A stretch of DNA of 63,092 nucleotides, from the NCBI RefSeq assembly GCF_020165495.1, contig NZ_JAIUIE010000017.1, forward strand, positions 1-63,092. The letters are read 5' to 3'. This DNA comes from Mesorhizobium sp. BR1-1-16. GTDB lineage: Bacteria > Pseudomonadota > Alphaproteobacteria > Rhizobiales > Kaistiaceae. The notes below the pieces were generated by a model. It searched no databases and was not told where the DNA came from. It saw only the letters and a program-made list of their open reading frames with translations. Made by a program: the position numbers and the translations under genes. Below are positions 7,007-15,991 of the stretch, piece after piece. Within the stretch, counting starts at the first letter, position 1; each line of letters opens with the position of its first letter.

Positions 7007-7278
7007 GCGCAGACCGTCTTGTTATTGCAGCAGGTGACATGCGCCACGCAGTTGGGGTTGCCACACACAGGGCACCGCCAAATGCTCGACGCGCTATCAC
7101 GTGGGTCGAACATTGGGCGCTGGACCTGGCGCGAGATGTCCTTGAACAGGTCGCTAAGCGGGCCGCGAGGTGGACCGACGTATGAGTGCTCCTGCCCGGT
7201 CTTCTTGAACTGCTTCACCCGAACCCGAATGCGAGCGCAGCCATCGCCGCCAAATTCACGAGACACGATCTGCAACAT
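7003..7278 (-). CDS. Hypothetical small protein with C-terminal zinc-binding cysteines
   Basis: 91 aa, start shared with the endolysin stop (TGATG). The C-terminus has CPVCGNPNC followed by HVTCCNNKTVC, likely a zinc knuckle. The N-terminal half is basic (ARIRVRVKQFKKTGQEHSYV). It sits between endolysin and spanins but does not look like a lysis protein. Function unknown. Confidence 0.55.
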   Translation of the reverse strand: MLQIVSREFGGDGCARIRVRVKQFKKTGQEHSYVGPPRGPLSDLFKDISRQVQRPMFDPRDSASSIWRCPVCGNPNCVAHVTCCNNKTVCA

Positions 7279-7922
7279 CACAGCCCCGACAGGCAAAGCT
7301 CTGCCTCTCCAATGCGCTGCGCATCGCCCATCTCGCGGCGCTTGACGAGCCCGTTGATGATCTTGCCACCCGCCTTGTTGAAGGCGGTCAGCGCCGCGCA
7401 CGCCTCGCGATATCGGGATTCCGAGATCCGCTTTGCGGCTGTTGAGTTCTTCGCCGCGCTGAGCCCGAAATTATAGGCGCCATCGATCATCGCCGCCTGG
7501 ACGCTATCCGGCGCCTGCACGAAGTTCTTCACGCTCCAGACCATGGGCAGGTAATAGTCGTGCGTCATGCGACGCTCGAGGCGCTCCTTGCAGCCGGCGA
7601 GCGTGTCGCGCATTCCGGCTGTGACGCCTTTGGTCTCGCCATAGCAGAAGGTCCACACGGGCGGCTTCGCGATCTTGTCGAGATAGGCGACAAGCGAGAC
7701 GCCCTCCCAATCCTTGGTCAGATAGTCGACCGCCAGCCGCACCGCCGGCGGCGTCAGGCCCTTGTCGACGGCCGCCTGCACGATGGCCGGCGTCATGTTC
7801 GGCTGCGCAGGGGTCAGGCGCGCGCTGGTGAACGCAGTCCATCCGCTGACGGCCGCGAAGACCACAGCAGCGGCTACAGCCGCCTTGCCGCGCTTGGTGG
7901 CGGCGATTTTACCGACCGGCAT
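7278..7922 (-). CDS. Endolysin, GH24 lysozyme with N-terminal signal-anchor
   Basis: 214 aa. Residues 12-33 form a weakly hydrophobic Ala/Val-rich segment suited to a SAR (signal-arrest-release) or cleavable signal. The lysozyme domain has E73 (KDWEGVSLVAYLD), D82 and T91 (VWTFCYGETKGV), matching the Glu-Asp-Thr triad of T4/P22-type muramidases. AMIDGAYNFG and the C-terminal NGLVKRREM are also typical. It overlaps the holin gene by 14 nt. It degrades peptidoglycan for lysis. Confidence 0.9.
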   Translation of the reverse strand: MPVGKIAATKRGKAAVAAAVVFAAVSGWTAFTSARLTPAQPNMTPAIVQAAVDKGLTPPAVRLAVDYLTKDWEGVSLVAYLDKIAKPPVWTFCYGETKGVTAGMRDTLAGCKERLERRMTHDYYLPMVWSVKNFVQAPDSVQAAMIDGAYNFGLSAAKNSTAAKRISESRYREACAALTAFNKAGGKIINGLVKRREMGDAQRIGEAELCLSGL

Positions 7923-8160
7923 GGCTGCGCCTCCGCATCTTGGGCTGATCGACGACGCGGGCGTATCCCGCGAGCGCGGGGAAGATCACAGCGCCCACCT
8001 GAGCGGCGAACAGAATGCCGGCGAAAACCCGCTGATCGGCGAACTGGTCCGCGACGAAAGGCAATGCGAGCGCAGCGGCGCCGCAGAACGCGCCGGCATA
8101 GATGAACCGCATGGACCATGCGCGCGCGAGAATGCTGCGCCAGTCATCGACGAGCTTCAT
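7909..8160 (-). CDS. Phage holin, two membrane segments
   Basis: 83 aa. Starts MKLVDDWRSILARAWSMRF, an opening common to a holin family in proteobacterial phages, then two hydrophobic helices (about residues 19-37 and 47-66), and a basic tail MRRRSHAGR. It should form the inner-membrane hole or release the SAR endolysin. First gene of the lysis cassette, overlapping endolysin. Confidence 0.8.
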   Translation of the reverse strand: MKLVDDWRSILARAWSMRFIYAGAFCGAAALALPFVADQFADQRVFAGILFAAQVGAVIFPALAGYARVVDQPKMRRRSHAGR

Positions 8161-8242
8161 GGGGAACTCCGGGGATGTGATGAGATTAGATCGTCAGCAG
8201 AGCGAGGTTCGCGTTGCTGAGGCGCGTGATTACAGCGGAGCG

Positions 8243-10888
8243 CTAACTTAGCGCCGTCGAGGTAATGACTGTGGTGTTGCCAGTGCGGGCCGTTGTGCTT
8301 GACCGATCGCGACAGTCTTCTGCAATGACACGATCATAGCCGGCTGTAGTCGCACCTATCGTCAGACATTGGCGCGCGATGCCGACGACATTGGATGTGT
8401 TGTCGGCGCCGAAGCCGACCGCATCCTCGACGCTCGCGCACCTGTCCCATGCGGCCATAGTGCCTGTTCCGTCACCCACCGGAGACCCATCTGCCGGAAC
8501 GCCCGTCGTGAGGAACGCGGCCGCCTTCCGTCCGGGGTTTTGCTGGTTCTTATAGGAACGGATGCGGCTGCACGAAGCACGGGCGCCGACCGCAATCGCG
8601 ACGGCGGAGCCGCCACAATATTCGATCAGAGCGCCGTCAATCCCGCCCAGGCAGTCCTCATGCCAAGACCCCCCATCATCGCGAGCATAGGCAAGATAGA
8701 CATCGCCGCCGCCATCGATCCGCGAGCCGCCGTGCCCACTGAGAATATCCCCTTGGTCGCCGCTCGTCTCTCCGCAACCTACCGCCCAAAGGCGTCCGAG
8801 TTTCAGCGTAGAGAAACGAATGAGGTCGGACGGCGACCCCAATGCTTCGAAGTCGTCCAGTTCGGCCGATGAGAAGCCGCGCAGATTGATGATGCCGTAG
8901 CGGGTTTCCAGCCCCCGGATGATAAGCCTGCCGCCGGAGCGAACAGTGCGGGACGTGACAAGACCCTGATCCGACGACGTGTAGATTTTGGCCGTCGGCG
9001 CATCCACACCGGCAGGCACCGTGAAATAGAGATAGCCGCCGGAGACGTAGCACTGTGGCGTGCCACTGCCCTTCATCGTCGCGATTGCTGACGTCAGATC
9101 GGCGGCCGCAGTAAGGCCGATGATCTGCGTTGATTTCAGCCGGTATGTCCGTCCGCGATGCTGGGGCTGCCGCTCGCCTCCGATGATCGAGTTCGCATCC
9201 GGGACACTATCCAGCCAGACGAAGTTCGGCGTTGCCGCAAGGGCGGTGACGCACCGATAGACGGGGCTATCATACAACGTGGCCGCGGCATGAGGGGGGG
9301 CCAGCATGATCAACGGCCAGTTTTTCAGCCCGGAACTAGTGCCGTCGAGCCCCGCCTCGCCGCGGATTTCGATGGTTCCGGTGACTTCAGCCGGGTCGAT
9401 CTGCATTTCCGCGCCGTAGCTGGTCCGGTCATACACGACCCGTATGACGCCGTGTCCGAAAAGGCGTTTTGCCGCATAGTTAAGCGTTCGGAAGGGGCGG
9501 CCGAATGACCCATCTCGCGCAGCGCTATCAACACCAGTCGGCGCCACCCACCCGACGCGCGGCCCAATAACCCGCTGGACCTCCGATGCGATGGGGGGGC
9601 GGTAGACGCTGATGGAACTCTTTGCGAGCAAGAGGCTGTCGACGGTCAGAGAAACCGTCGTGCTCGCTGAACTGATCCAGATGGCGATCCTGTCGGTGCC
9701 GGCCTCAAGCGTTGCCGTTACCGACTTCAATCCGGTGAACCCAGCGGCGATCTGTTGTTCAGACCGCGCGATTTCAGCGCCCGCGGCATCGTACCGGAAG
9801 AGCAGGAGACGCGTGGCGGCCGCGCCCGTCGACCCGGTTCGGGCGGAGATGTTGACGGAGACGGTAATAGTGTCGCCGACCGCGAGGCCGAGTTTCGCGA
9901 TGTACTGCCGCCAAAACATCCGGGCTTCGGATGCGTTGGTAGAAACGATCGTCGCAGACCACACCCCGTTCGAAGAGGACCTGGATACGGTCGCATTCGT
10001 CGATAGGAAGAAATAGCCAAGTGGATCAGAGTTCGACTGTCCGTTCGCGAGCATCTGCGACCAATCCGGGTCAGGCCAGCGGTTCGGCTCCAGCGCCATC
10101 AGGTTCCGGGCTGTGTCGGCTGTATCGGCCCGCGTTGAAAGCCCGGTTGTTGTTGCGCTTGACATCTTGGTCAAAGATGTGTCGCCAGACGCGGCCTTAT
10201 ACCAGCTTCCGTTATTGGTGCCGTCGCTGAATATTTCAACGGATTGGTTTGCGGAGAAGCCGGCGATATCGGCATTGGCGAGCGCGAGCGTCGTGTAGCG
10301 CTTGGCGAGGGTCGATGCGACGGATGCGTAAGTCGCTGCCGCCACCTCACTGGCAGACGCATTGCTCGCGCTGGCTTCAGAGTTTGTCTCCGAAGACAAG
10401 GCATTCCCGGCCGACGTCGCGGCCTCGGTTGCCTTGCTGGTGGTGGTCGCGGCGTCGGTTCCGGTCTGGACGCGATCGGCAGCGGTTGCTGTGCGATCCT
10501 GACCCGTGGCAACCCGGTCGCCGGCCGTGCTCGTCTTGTCTTGCCCGGTGGCGACGCGGTCGAGACCAGTCTGTGTCCGATCCGAAGCGGTCGCGGCGGC
10601 ATCCTCGGCCGTCGCCTCGGCCGCAGCAACGGCGGCGGCCGAAGCGGCAAGACCCTCGGCCGAAAGCTGCGCCGAGACGAGAAGTTGCCATTTCCCGGCA
10701 GCCAGGTCGGCGGCGAAGTCGTCGCTCGACGTGTGCGCGACCTTGCACTCGTAGAGCGAGCCGTCGAAATAGACCGCGCTCGCCGAAGGTGCCGCGAAAT
10801 AGGCCGTGTCGTCCGCCCAATCGACGGTCGATCGCAGCCATGGCGGCCCGATCGAAAGGCCCTGCAGAAAGGTGACGGCATCAGTCAT
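8243..10888 (-). CDS. Large tailspike/tail fibre with repeat stalk and beta-helix-like C-terminal domain
   Basis: 881 aa, start MTDAVTFLQG chosen because it overlaps the preceding gene's stop and longer starts only enter that gene. Residues 1-75 are a virion-attachment head. Residues 80-200 are Ala/Thr-rich with repeats of DRVATGQDRTxTA type, a trimeric stalk. The rest contains VGWVAPTGVDSAARDGSFGR followed by PFRTLNYAAKRL, the usual opening of right-handed beta-helix tailspikes, then many Gly/Asp turns. It likely binds or degrades a surface polysaccharide. No catalytic residue can be assigned. Confidence 0.78.
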   Translation of the reverse strand: MTDAVTFLQGLSIGPPWLRSTVDWADDTAYFAAPSASAVYFDGSLYECKVAHTSSDDFAADLAAGKWQLLVSAQLSAEGLAASAAAVAAAEATAEDAAATASDRTQTGLDRVATGQDKTSTAGDRVATGQDRTATAADRVQTGTDAATTTSKATEAATSAGNALSSETNSEASASNASASEVAAATYASVASTLAKRYTTLALANADIAGFSANQSVEIFSDGTNNGSWYKAASGDTSLTKMSSATTTGLSTRADTADTARNLMALEPNRWPDPDWSQMLANGQSNSDPLGYFFLSTNATVSRSSSNGVWSATIVSTNASEARMFWRQYIAKLGLAVGDTITVSVNISARTGSTGAAATRLLLFRYDAAGAEIARSEQQIAAGFTGLKSVTATLEAGTDRIAIWISSASTTVSLTVDSLLLAKSSISVYRPPIASEVQRVIGPRVGWVAPTGVDSAARDGSFGRPFRTLNYAAKRLFGHGVIRVVYDRTSYGAEMQIDPAEVTGTIEIRGEAGLDGTSSGLKNWPLIMLAPPHAAATLYDSPVYRCVTALAATPNFVWLDSVPDANSIIGGERQPQHRGRTYRLKSTQIIGLTAAADLTSAIATMKGSGTPQCYVSGGYLYFTVPAGVDAPTAKIYTSSDQGLVTSRTVRSGGRLIIRGLETRYGIINLRGFSSAELDDFEALGSPSDLIRFSTLKLGRLWAVGCGETSGDQGDILSGHGGSRIDGGGDVYLAYARDDGGSWHEDCLGGIDGALIEYCGGSAVAIAVGARASCSRIRSYKNQQNPGRKAAAFLTTGVPADGSPVGDGTGTMAAWDRCASVEDAVGFGADNTSNVVGIARQCLTIGATTAGYDRVIAEDCRDRSSTTARTGNTTVITSTALS

Positions 10889-11222
10889 CGAGATTCGCGC
10901 CTCCAAGGCCGACGATGCAGCCGTATGCGAGGGTTTCCTGATCGCCGAGATAGCGGCGCTCGAGTTCGTACCGGGCGATCCGGCCGAACGGGCACAGCCG
11001 GCTCTGCGCCAGCGACGGCTTCCACGCGATGAAATGCCCACTGTCGTCGATCGTCAGGCCGCTCGCCCCGTCATCGCTGGCCGCGCTCAGCAGGAGATCG
11101 CCGCCGACATAGACGGTGAGCACCACGACGGAGCCGACGAGCGGGAAATCGTCCGGCGTCTGCCAGACGCGCGGCGGGGCATCATTCCCCCGCCAGAGGT
11201 CGATATCGGCCAGAACGGGCAT
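10881..11222 (-). CDS. Hypothetical tail-associated protein
   Basis: 113 aa beginning MPVLADIDLWRGNDAPPRVW. A beta-rich first half (VGSVVVLTVYVGGDLLLS) follows, ending YGCIVGLGGANLDD. The gene lies between the DUF4376 protein and the tailspike and overlaps the latter by 8 nt. Similar small proteins accompany tail fibres; no family named. Confidence 0.6.
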   Translation of the reverse strand: MPVLADIDLWRGNDAPPRVWQTPDDFPLVGSVVVLTVYVGGDLLLSAASDDGASGLTIDDSGHFIAWKPSLAQSRLCPFGRIARYELERRYLGDQETLAYGCIVGLGGANLDD

Positions 11223-11224
11223 GA

Positions 11225-11755
11225 TCAGGCCGGCCAAGCTGCAGCGTCGATCGCGGCGAAGCTCGTGATCGTACCGGCGTCGATGGCGGCGTCGACCGCA
11301 CAGGAAATGCGAAAACAGGTCTGCACATGGACGCCGGCCGCTTGCCCGATCGCGATCATCTCGGCCGACGTCAGATTCACCCACCCCGACGCCGACAGGA
11401 AGTCGATCGGCTCGGAGGGGTTGTCCTTGGCGAATGCGTAGGCACCCGTAATCCGGGCCTGGCTTTCCTGCGTGGTCTTGATCTCCGCACCAGCGACCGT
11501 GATGCCGCCATTCTCGATCTGCCAGCGCTTGGCTGCGGCATAGGCGGCGAGACTGGCCTTGTCCGGGGCCGGCGGTGCCGGAGGCGGCCCGAACGCCTCG
11601 CCGTCATAGGTCATGCCGACCTCGACGCCTTCGCCGGCCACGATGAGGCCCGCCGCGAAATCCGCCGTGTAGATGTCGACGCCGATCACGAGTTCATCGG
11701 GAACGGTGATGATCTCGACAACGACGGCGTCGCGCACAAGAGCGAAATTCTGCAT
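11225..11755 (-). CDS. Tail fibre assembly-type protein with DUF4376-like domain
   Basis: 176 aa. ATG at 11755 is preferred over an upstream TTG because AGGTTGG sits just before it. A beta-rich N-terminus is followed by a Pro linker (GPPPAPPAPDK) and a helical C-terminus starting AAKRWQIENGGITVAGAEI, then TTQESQARITGAYAFAKDN, which is the DUF4376 signature. The final part WVNLTSAEMIAIGQAAGVHV also fits. Such proteins sit beside phage fibres and may act as chaperones or tips. Confidence 0.78.
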   Translation of the reverse strand: MQNFALVRDAVVVEIITVPDELVIGVDIYTADFAAGLIVAGEGVEVGMTYDGEAFGPPPAPPAPDKASLAAYAAAKRWQIENGGITVAGAEIKTTQESQARITGAYAFAKDNPSEPIDFLSASGWVNLTSAEMIAIGQAAGVHVQTCFRISCAVDAAIDAGTITSFAAIDAAAWPA

Positions 11756-11763
11756 GTCCAACC

Positions 11764-12927
11764 TCAATATTCGATGATGACGCAGCCGACTGCGCCGATG
11801 CCGCCGCCGCCGCCGTAAGCCCCGCCATTGGCGCCTCCACCGGGGAAAGCGCCGCCGGAACCCGGCGCCTGGACGTTCAGGCTGGGGCCCGAGCCGCCGA
11901 ACGGGGAAGATCCGCCGATGCCGCCCACAGGACTACCGCCTGATCCGAGCGTGAAGCCGCTGCCGCCGTTCGTGCCCGCCACGTTGATCAGATTGCCGCC
12001 GGTCGGTGACGATCCCGCGCCGCCGGATGTGCCGACAATATTGTTGGCGCCAGTTCCACCGCCGCCGCCTGGAATACTGATGAGCGATCCAACCGACGTG
12101 GTGCCGCCCGCGCCGCCGGCGGTAGGCGTGCCGGTGCCAGCCAATCCGCCGGCGCCGACGACGATCGAGATGGACTGCCCAGGAGAGACCGCGACGCCGA
12201 CAGACTCGGCGTAACCCGCGCCACCACCACCTGCACCAGCGCCGCCGGTATTGAACGAGCCGCCGCCACCACCGCCCGCGCCCCACACTCGGATTCGCTT
12301 CAGTCGATAAATGCCGGTCGGGACGACGAAGGAGGTTGTTCCCGACGAAGTGTAGACCGCGACAGACGAAGACGGGGCGAACGACGACTGGAGGGAAATT
12401 GCCTGCACACTCGTGCCGTCATAGACGCACTCGACGACTGACCCCGCCGCAAGATCGCCAGCAGATAGAGCCGCTCCACCGGCGCGGACGATGGTCTTGG
12501 TGCCAAGCGAATTGGGATTGAGCGTCGCGGCGCCGGTGTTCGTGGTGGCGATCTTGAGCCGAAGCGGGACACCTACCAAATCGGTCCATGCGGCCGGGGC
12601 TGGCGACAGAGTTGCCGTGAGCGCATTGGCCGTGCCGCCGACGGCGGAGACGTAGTTGGGGATCTGGGCGCGCAGAGCGGCCTGTACGGCAGCGAACAGC
12701 GCCGCGGTATCGGCGTTGTCGAGGGCGTCGAGACCCGCGGCCACAATAACGGACCCGATAGCAGCCGCCATGTTGGCACCCTGCCGCCACGCCTTATTGG
12801 CGAGCATCGGGTCAGCGGTGCCGGCAACAACGCCGCCGGTTCGAGCGCCAGAGGCCGCATAGTCGGATTGCGTCGTGACGTTCGGGCTTACGCCGCTCGC
12901 ATACGACAGAAACTCATTCGTCGGCAT
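11764..12927 (-). CDS. Tail fibre/adhesin with glycine-rich C-terminal domain
   Basis: 387 aa. Residues 1-90 hold a phage attachment module (VTTQSDYAASGARTGGVVAG). A beta-rich middle follows, then from about residue 215 a long Gly-rich region with runs such as GAGGGGGGS, GGAGAGGGGAG and GGGANGGAYGGGGG, ending VGCVIIEY. Gly-rich lattices of this kind form the receptor-binding tips of some T-even-like adhesins and many siphovirus fibres. Likely the host-range determinant with the neighbouring tailspike. Confidence 0.78.
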   Translation of the reverse strand: MPTNEFLSYASGVSPNVTTQSDYAASGARTGGVVAGTADPMLANKAWRQGANMAAAIGSVIVAAGLDALDNADTAALFAAVQAALRAQIPNYVSAVGGTANALTATLSPAPAAWTDLVGVPLRLKIATTNTGAATLNPNSLGTKTIVRAGGAALSAGDLAAGSVVECVYDGTSVQAISLQSSFAPSSSVAVYTSSGTTSFVVPTGIYRLKRIRVWGAGGGGGGSFNTGGAGAGGGGAGYAESVGVAVSPGQSISIVVGAGGLAGTGTPTAGGAGGTTSVGSLISIPGGGGGTGANNIVGTSGGAGSSPTGGNLINVAGTNGGSGFTLGSGGSPVGGIGGSSPFGGSGPSLNVQAPGSGGAFPGGGANGGAYGGGGGIGAVGCVIIEY

Positions 12928-12984
12928 GGTTGCTCCGATCGATCGGGAATGCTGAAATTGTGAAAGGTGAAGTCGGCCGCGAGG

Positions 12985-13686
12985 TCAGGCGGCGAGGTCG
13001 TGTGTCAGGGCGTATTCAGGCGAAACCGCCCAACTGCCTTCGCCCCATCCGGCCAGCGGCTTGCCATCGGCCTCGGCAACGCCCCACCCGAAAATCGGCG
13101 TATCATTCTTCGACGTGACGACATATTCGACGGCGACGCCGCCGGGCTTGAGCGGGATATAGCCGCCGGCAAAGAGGGTCAGGATCAGGGCGTTCGGGAT
13201 AGCGCCCGCCATTCCCATGATCATGTGCATGTCTTGCCGGTCCTCGACGTAGAGGATCGTCGCCGTCCCGCCAAAGACGATATCGAGCGCTGCCGCAGCG
13301 CCGCCCACGGTCCCGTCCCACTGGTTCGCCGCGATCTTGGCGCGCAGCAAAAGCCGGTAGGTATCGTCGTCGAGGCGGGTTAGGCCGGTGTCGCTGGCAT
13401 AAGGGTCGCGCCAGACGCCCTGCCCCCAGCCGAGACCTTCCGTGTCCCATGAGAACCAGGCGTTGCCGATCGGGGTCACGATATACCGCGATCGTCCGAC
13501 CCATTCGCCGCCGACGTCGAGCTGAGCGCCGATCGCCGTATCGAGATCGAACGCTGCTGGCAGCGCCTGGGCCGCATTGATCAGGTTGGCATAGGATTCA
13601 CCCGAGATCGCAACGGTTGCCGTGAAGTTGGGTTTTCCGCGATGGTAGGACGTGATCCTGCCAACGTAGTCCTCTGCATTTGCCAT
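12985..13686 (-). CDS. DUF2612-like baseplate/tail protein
   Basis: 233 aa. Contains LLLRAKIAANQWDGTVGGAA near residue 115 and LTLFAGGYIPLKPGGVAVEY near 170, the pattern of DUF2612 proteins encoded directly after the J protein in simple contractile tails. Trp/Gly-rich stretches near 80 and at the C-terminus suggest a fibre-linking role. It shares one base with the J gene. Confidence 0.75.
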   Translation of the reverse strand: MANAEDYVGRITSYHRGKPNFTATVAISGESYANLINAAQALPAAFDLDTAIGAQLDVGGEWVGRSRYIVTPIGNAWFSWDTEGLGWGQGVWRDPYASDTGLTRLDDDTYRLLLRAKIAANQWDGTVGGAAAALDIVFGGTATILYVEDRQDMHMIMGMAGAIPNALILTLFAGGYIPLKPGGVAVEYVVTSKNDTPIFGWGVAEADGKPLAGWGEGSWAVSPEYALTHDLAA

Positions 13687-14855
13687 CAGGTCACCACGAG
13701 AGTGACGTCCGCGACGTCGGAGAACGCGGCCTCATTGAAGGCCGTCACGAGATCTGCCGTGCCGAGGCTGTCGCCGTCGAACGCGATCTGGATCGCCGTG
13801 ATGTTGTAGGTGAGGCTGTCTGCTGCCCCGCCGAGATTGGCCGGGGTGTAAATCCGGTGCAGATAGACGTCGCCGCCGATCGCGAGCGCTGTATTGTAGG
13901 CAGCCACCGACGCCTTGATCGAATTGCCAATGCCGGTCGTGTAGCCAGCCAGCGCGGTCAGAGCGATCGAGACCTTCACGCGCTTGACGGTCGGGCGGAA
14001 GAACTCGATCACGTGTGGGATGCCATAGGCGTCCGTGACCGTCTCCGTTGTCGTGCCGTAAGTTCCCGTCCCCGGCGCCTTCTTCTGCGCGATCACCCCG
14101 GCAATCGCCGCAGCGTCGCCGCCCTCGACAACCAGCGCGATCGAATGCGATGGCACGCCGTTCCCATCCGTGGAATCGGTGTCGTTCTCGTAGGGCGCAT
14201 AGCGAGTGACGCCAGCGAGGTTGGCGATGGCGCCGACGATGCCCTCCAGAACGGTGAGGGAGGGGATCATGGTCGATGTCGCCTGTCTGCGGCGCAACGC
14301 AGCGTCGCTCTCGACAGGGGCGCCCGCGGTGGCCGCCTGTGCGTTCGTGACGCTCTGCCAGCCCAGCGTGGGGGTTGTGATCGTCGTGACTGTTCCGGAC
14401 AGCGCCGTAATGGCTCCCGCGTTCTGAGCGGTCGCCGTGACGGTAATCGAGCCGCCACCGGGAACAACGACGCTGGCCGGCAGGAGCCACCGGTTGACGC
14501 CGTCCGAAGCGATGCCATTGGTGATCGTCGTTCCGGCCTGTCCGACAATGGTCAGGTCGACAGTTGAATTGGTCGGGACCGCGCGGGCGATGCCATTGAT
14601 CTTGACGACGCTGGACAGGCCGCCGCCCTGCGCCGTGGCCGGCGAGAACGCGTTGTAGGCGGCAACTCGAGCAGCGCAACTGTCATAGTGCGCCGTTGCG
14701 ATGATGCCGACCCACTGGCCGTCCTGGCTGTCGTTGCCAAGATAGACGTCCTGCCCGTAGATGTTGCGGAACTGGTCCTGAAAATAGGAGAGCACGGCAT
14801 CGAAGGTCGGCATCGTGATGCCGTTCTCATCGATCGTGTCGATCGGAACGCTCAT
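13686..14855 (-). CDS. Baseplate J/gp47-like wedge protein
   Basis: 389 aa. N-terminus begins ITMPTFDAVLSYFQDQFRNI. The middle has VTNAQAATAGAPVESDAALR then RRRQATSTM, where the ESDAxLRRR motif is diagnostic of the J/gp47 family. The C-terminus has YTGIGNSIKASVAAYNTAL. J proteins build the baseplate wedge ring. Overlaps the upstream gp46-like gene by 4 nt and ends at the DUF2612 start. Confidence 0.9.
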   Translation of the reverse strand: MSVPIDTIDENGITMPTFDAVLSYFQDQFRNIYGQDVYLGNDSQDGQWVGIIATAHYDSCAARVAAYNAFSPATAQGGGLSSVVKINGIARAVPTNSTVDLTIVGQAGTTITNGIASDGVNRWLLPASVVVPGGGSITVTATAQNAGAITALSGTVTTITTPTLGWQSVTNAQAATAGAPVESDAALRRRQATSTMIPSLTVLEGIVGAIANLAGVTRYAPYENDTDSTDGNGVPSHSIALVVEGGDAAAIAGVIAQKKAPGTGTYGTTTETVTDAYGIPHVIEFFRPTVKRVKVSIALTALAGYTTGIGNSIKASVAAYNTALAIGGDVYLHRIYTPANLGGAADSLTYNITAIQIAFDGDSLGTADLVTAFNEAAFSDVADVTLVVT

Positions 14856-15208
14856 TGCGGCTGGCCTGTGATGGTGGTCTGACCATAGGCGGTCGAGATC
14901 GTCGCCTGGACGGAGAACTTGCGGTCGTCACGGGTGAGGTTCGACGTGTAGTCGTCGATCGACGTCACGCCTTCGGTGTCGAGGATACGGGCCCGGATTT
15001 CAGGATCGCGCGTGTCGACCGTGTTCTTGCCCAGCACGCGAGTGTTCCAAGCCGTGCCGTCAGTGATGTCGAGGAACCATTCCCCGAGAAAGAGATAGAG
15101 CCTGGAGAGCACGGCCTGCGCCGGGGCCTCCGGGATGTCGCGCCAGTAGGCCCGCTGATCGTCACCGAAGATCATGTCCCCGGAAGCGTCGACCTTGCGG
15201 TATCTCAC
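14852..15208 (-). CDS. Baseplate wedge protein, Mu gp46 / T4 gp25-like
   Basis: 118 aa. Begins MRYRKVDASGDMIFG and carries LYLFLGEWFLDITDGTAWNT near residue 40 and DPEIRARILDTEGVTSIDDY near 68. These are typical of the gp25/gp46 wedge family that interacts with the sheath and J. Located between spike and J genes as expected. Confidence 0.85.
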   Translation of the reverse strand: MRYRKVDASGDMIFGDDQRAYWRDIPEAPAQAVLSRLYLFLGEWFLDITDGTAWNTRVLGKNTVDTRDPEIRARILDTEGVTSIDDYTSNLTRDDRKFSVQATISTAYGQTTITGQPQ

Positions 15209-15867
15209 GCTGTCGGCCCTCCTGTCGTACCGCCGCCTGGGGTGACGTCGGTGTGCTTGTGCGTCGATAGCGGGATACCGTTCAGGACGACGTCGCCGGT
15301 GACGTTGAACGTCCCGGTGAAGTTGATCGAGCCGGCAGCCGAGATCGAAAGGGCGTTGGGGGTCGAGATCGCCACCCCGTCGGTCGGGTGCAGCGAGATC
15401 GTCGATGTCCCGTCTGTTGATCGGATATGAACCGCGTCAGGCGACACATTCGGCAGCGCGTTGGGCTGCGATCGGAAACCGACCATGACCATCGCATCGC
15501 TGAGATCGTGCATGCGCATTGTCGTCTGCTGCTGTTCGCCGCCGGACTGGTGCCAAGCATCGATCGAGCGCGCGGAAATCATCGCCAGCGCCTCATCGCC
15601 AGCCTTGACCGGGAATGTCATTGCGACGCCGCCCCCGCCGGGGAAATGCAAGGGCGCGTCAGGGATCACCGGCAGCGCTTGCCACTCCTGCGAGCCGTCC
15701 GCCTTGCGGACCTGGGTTTTCACGGTGGGCTGAACGGTGCAGGTCTGCTTGGCGAAGTCGACTGAAACGATCGTGCACGGGACGGTTGTCCAGATCTTCG
15801 CCTGCGCCGCCCGCATTGCCGTATCTATGGTTTCCGTTGGGTCGTCGTAGCGTTGGCGGGCGTCCAT
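15205..15867 (-). CDS. Gp138-type membrane-piercing baseplate spike
   Basis: 220 aa from ATG 15867, preferred to an upstream TTG because GGAG lies 7 nt before it. The N-terminal OB-fold has PCTIVSVDFAKQTCTVQPTV near residue 30, followed by LPVIPDAPLHFPGGGGVAMT, the Gp138 N-terminal signature. Then a triple-beta-helix needle (SISLHPTDG-like and NALSISAAGSINFTG repeats). The end HKHTDVTPGGGTTGGP resembles the metal-binding His tip of spikes. It punctures the outer membrane. Confidence 0.85.
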   Translation of the reverse strand: MDARQRYDDPTETIDTAMRAAQAKIWTTVPCTIVSVDFAKQTCTVQPTVKTQVRKADGSQEWQALPVIPDAPLHFPGGGGVAMTFPVKAGDEALAMISARSIDAWHQSGGEQQQTTMRMHDLSDAMVMVGFRSQPNALPNVSPDAVHIRSTDGTSTISLHPTDGVAISTPNALSISAAGSINFTGTFNVTGDVVLNGIPLSTHKHTDVTPGGGTTGGPTA

Positions 15868-15991
15868 GGATGTCTCCAAACGGCAGCGCGCCGCTAAGTG
15901 GGCGGCGTGTGCGGGGATGCGGACAGGGGCTTATTGCTGGACGAAAGATGCAATCGGTGAGAGCATGGCATCCCTCGCAAACAGGTGGCGA

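Noticed and set aside
10377-10841. Short tandem repeats in the tailspike gene as a regulatory or CRISPR-like array
   Set aside because: They encode degenerate DRVATGQDRTxTA repeats of a fibre stalk. Repeat units are imperfect, contiguous and in frame, with no spacer structure.
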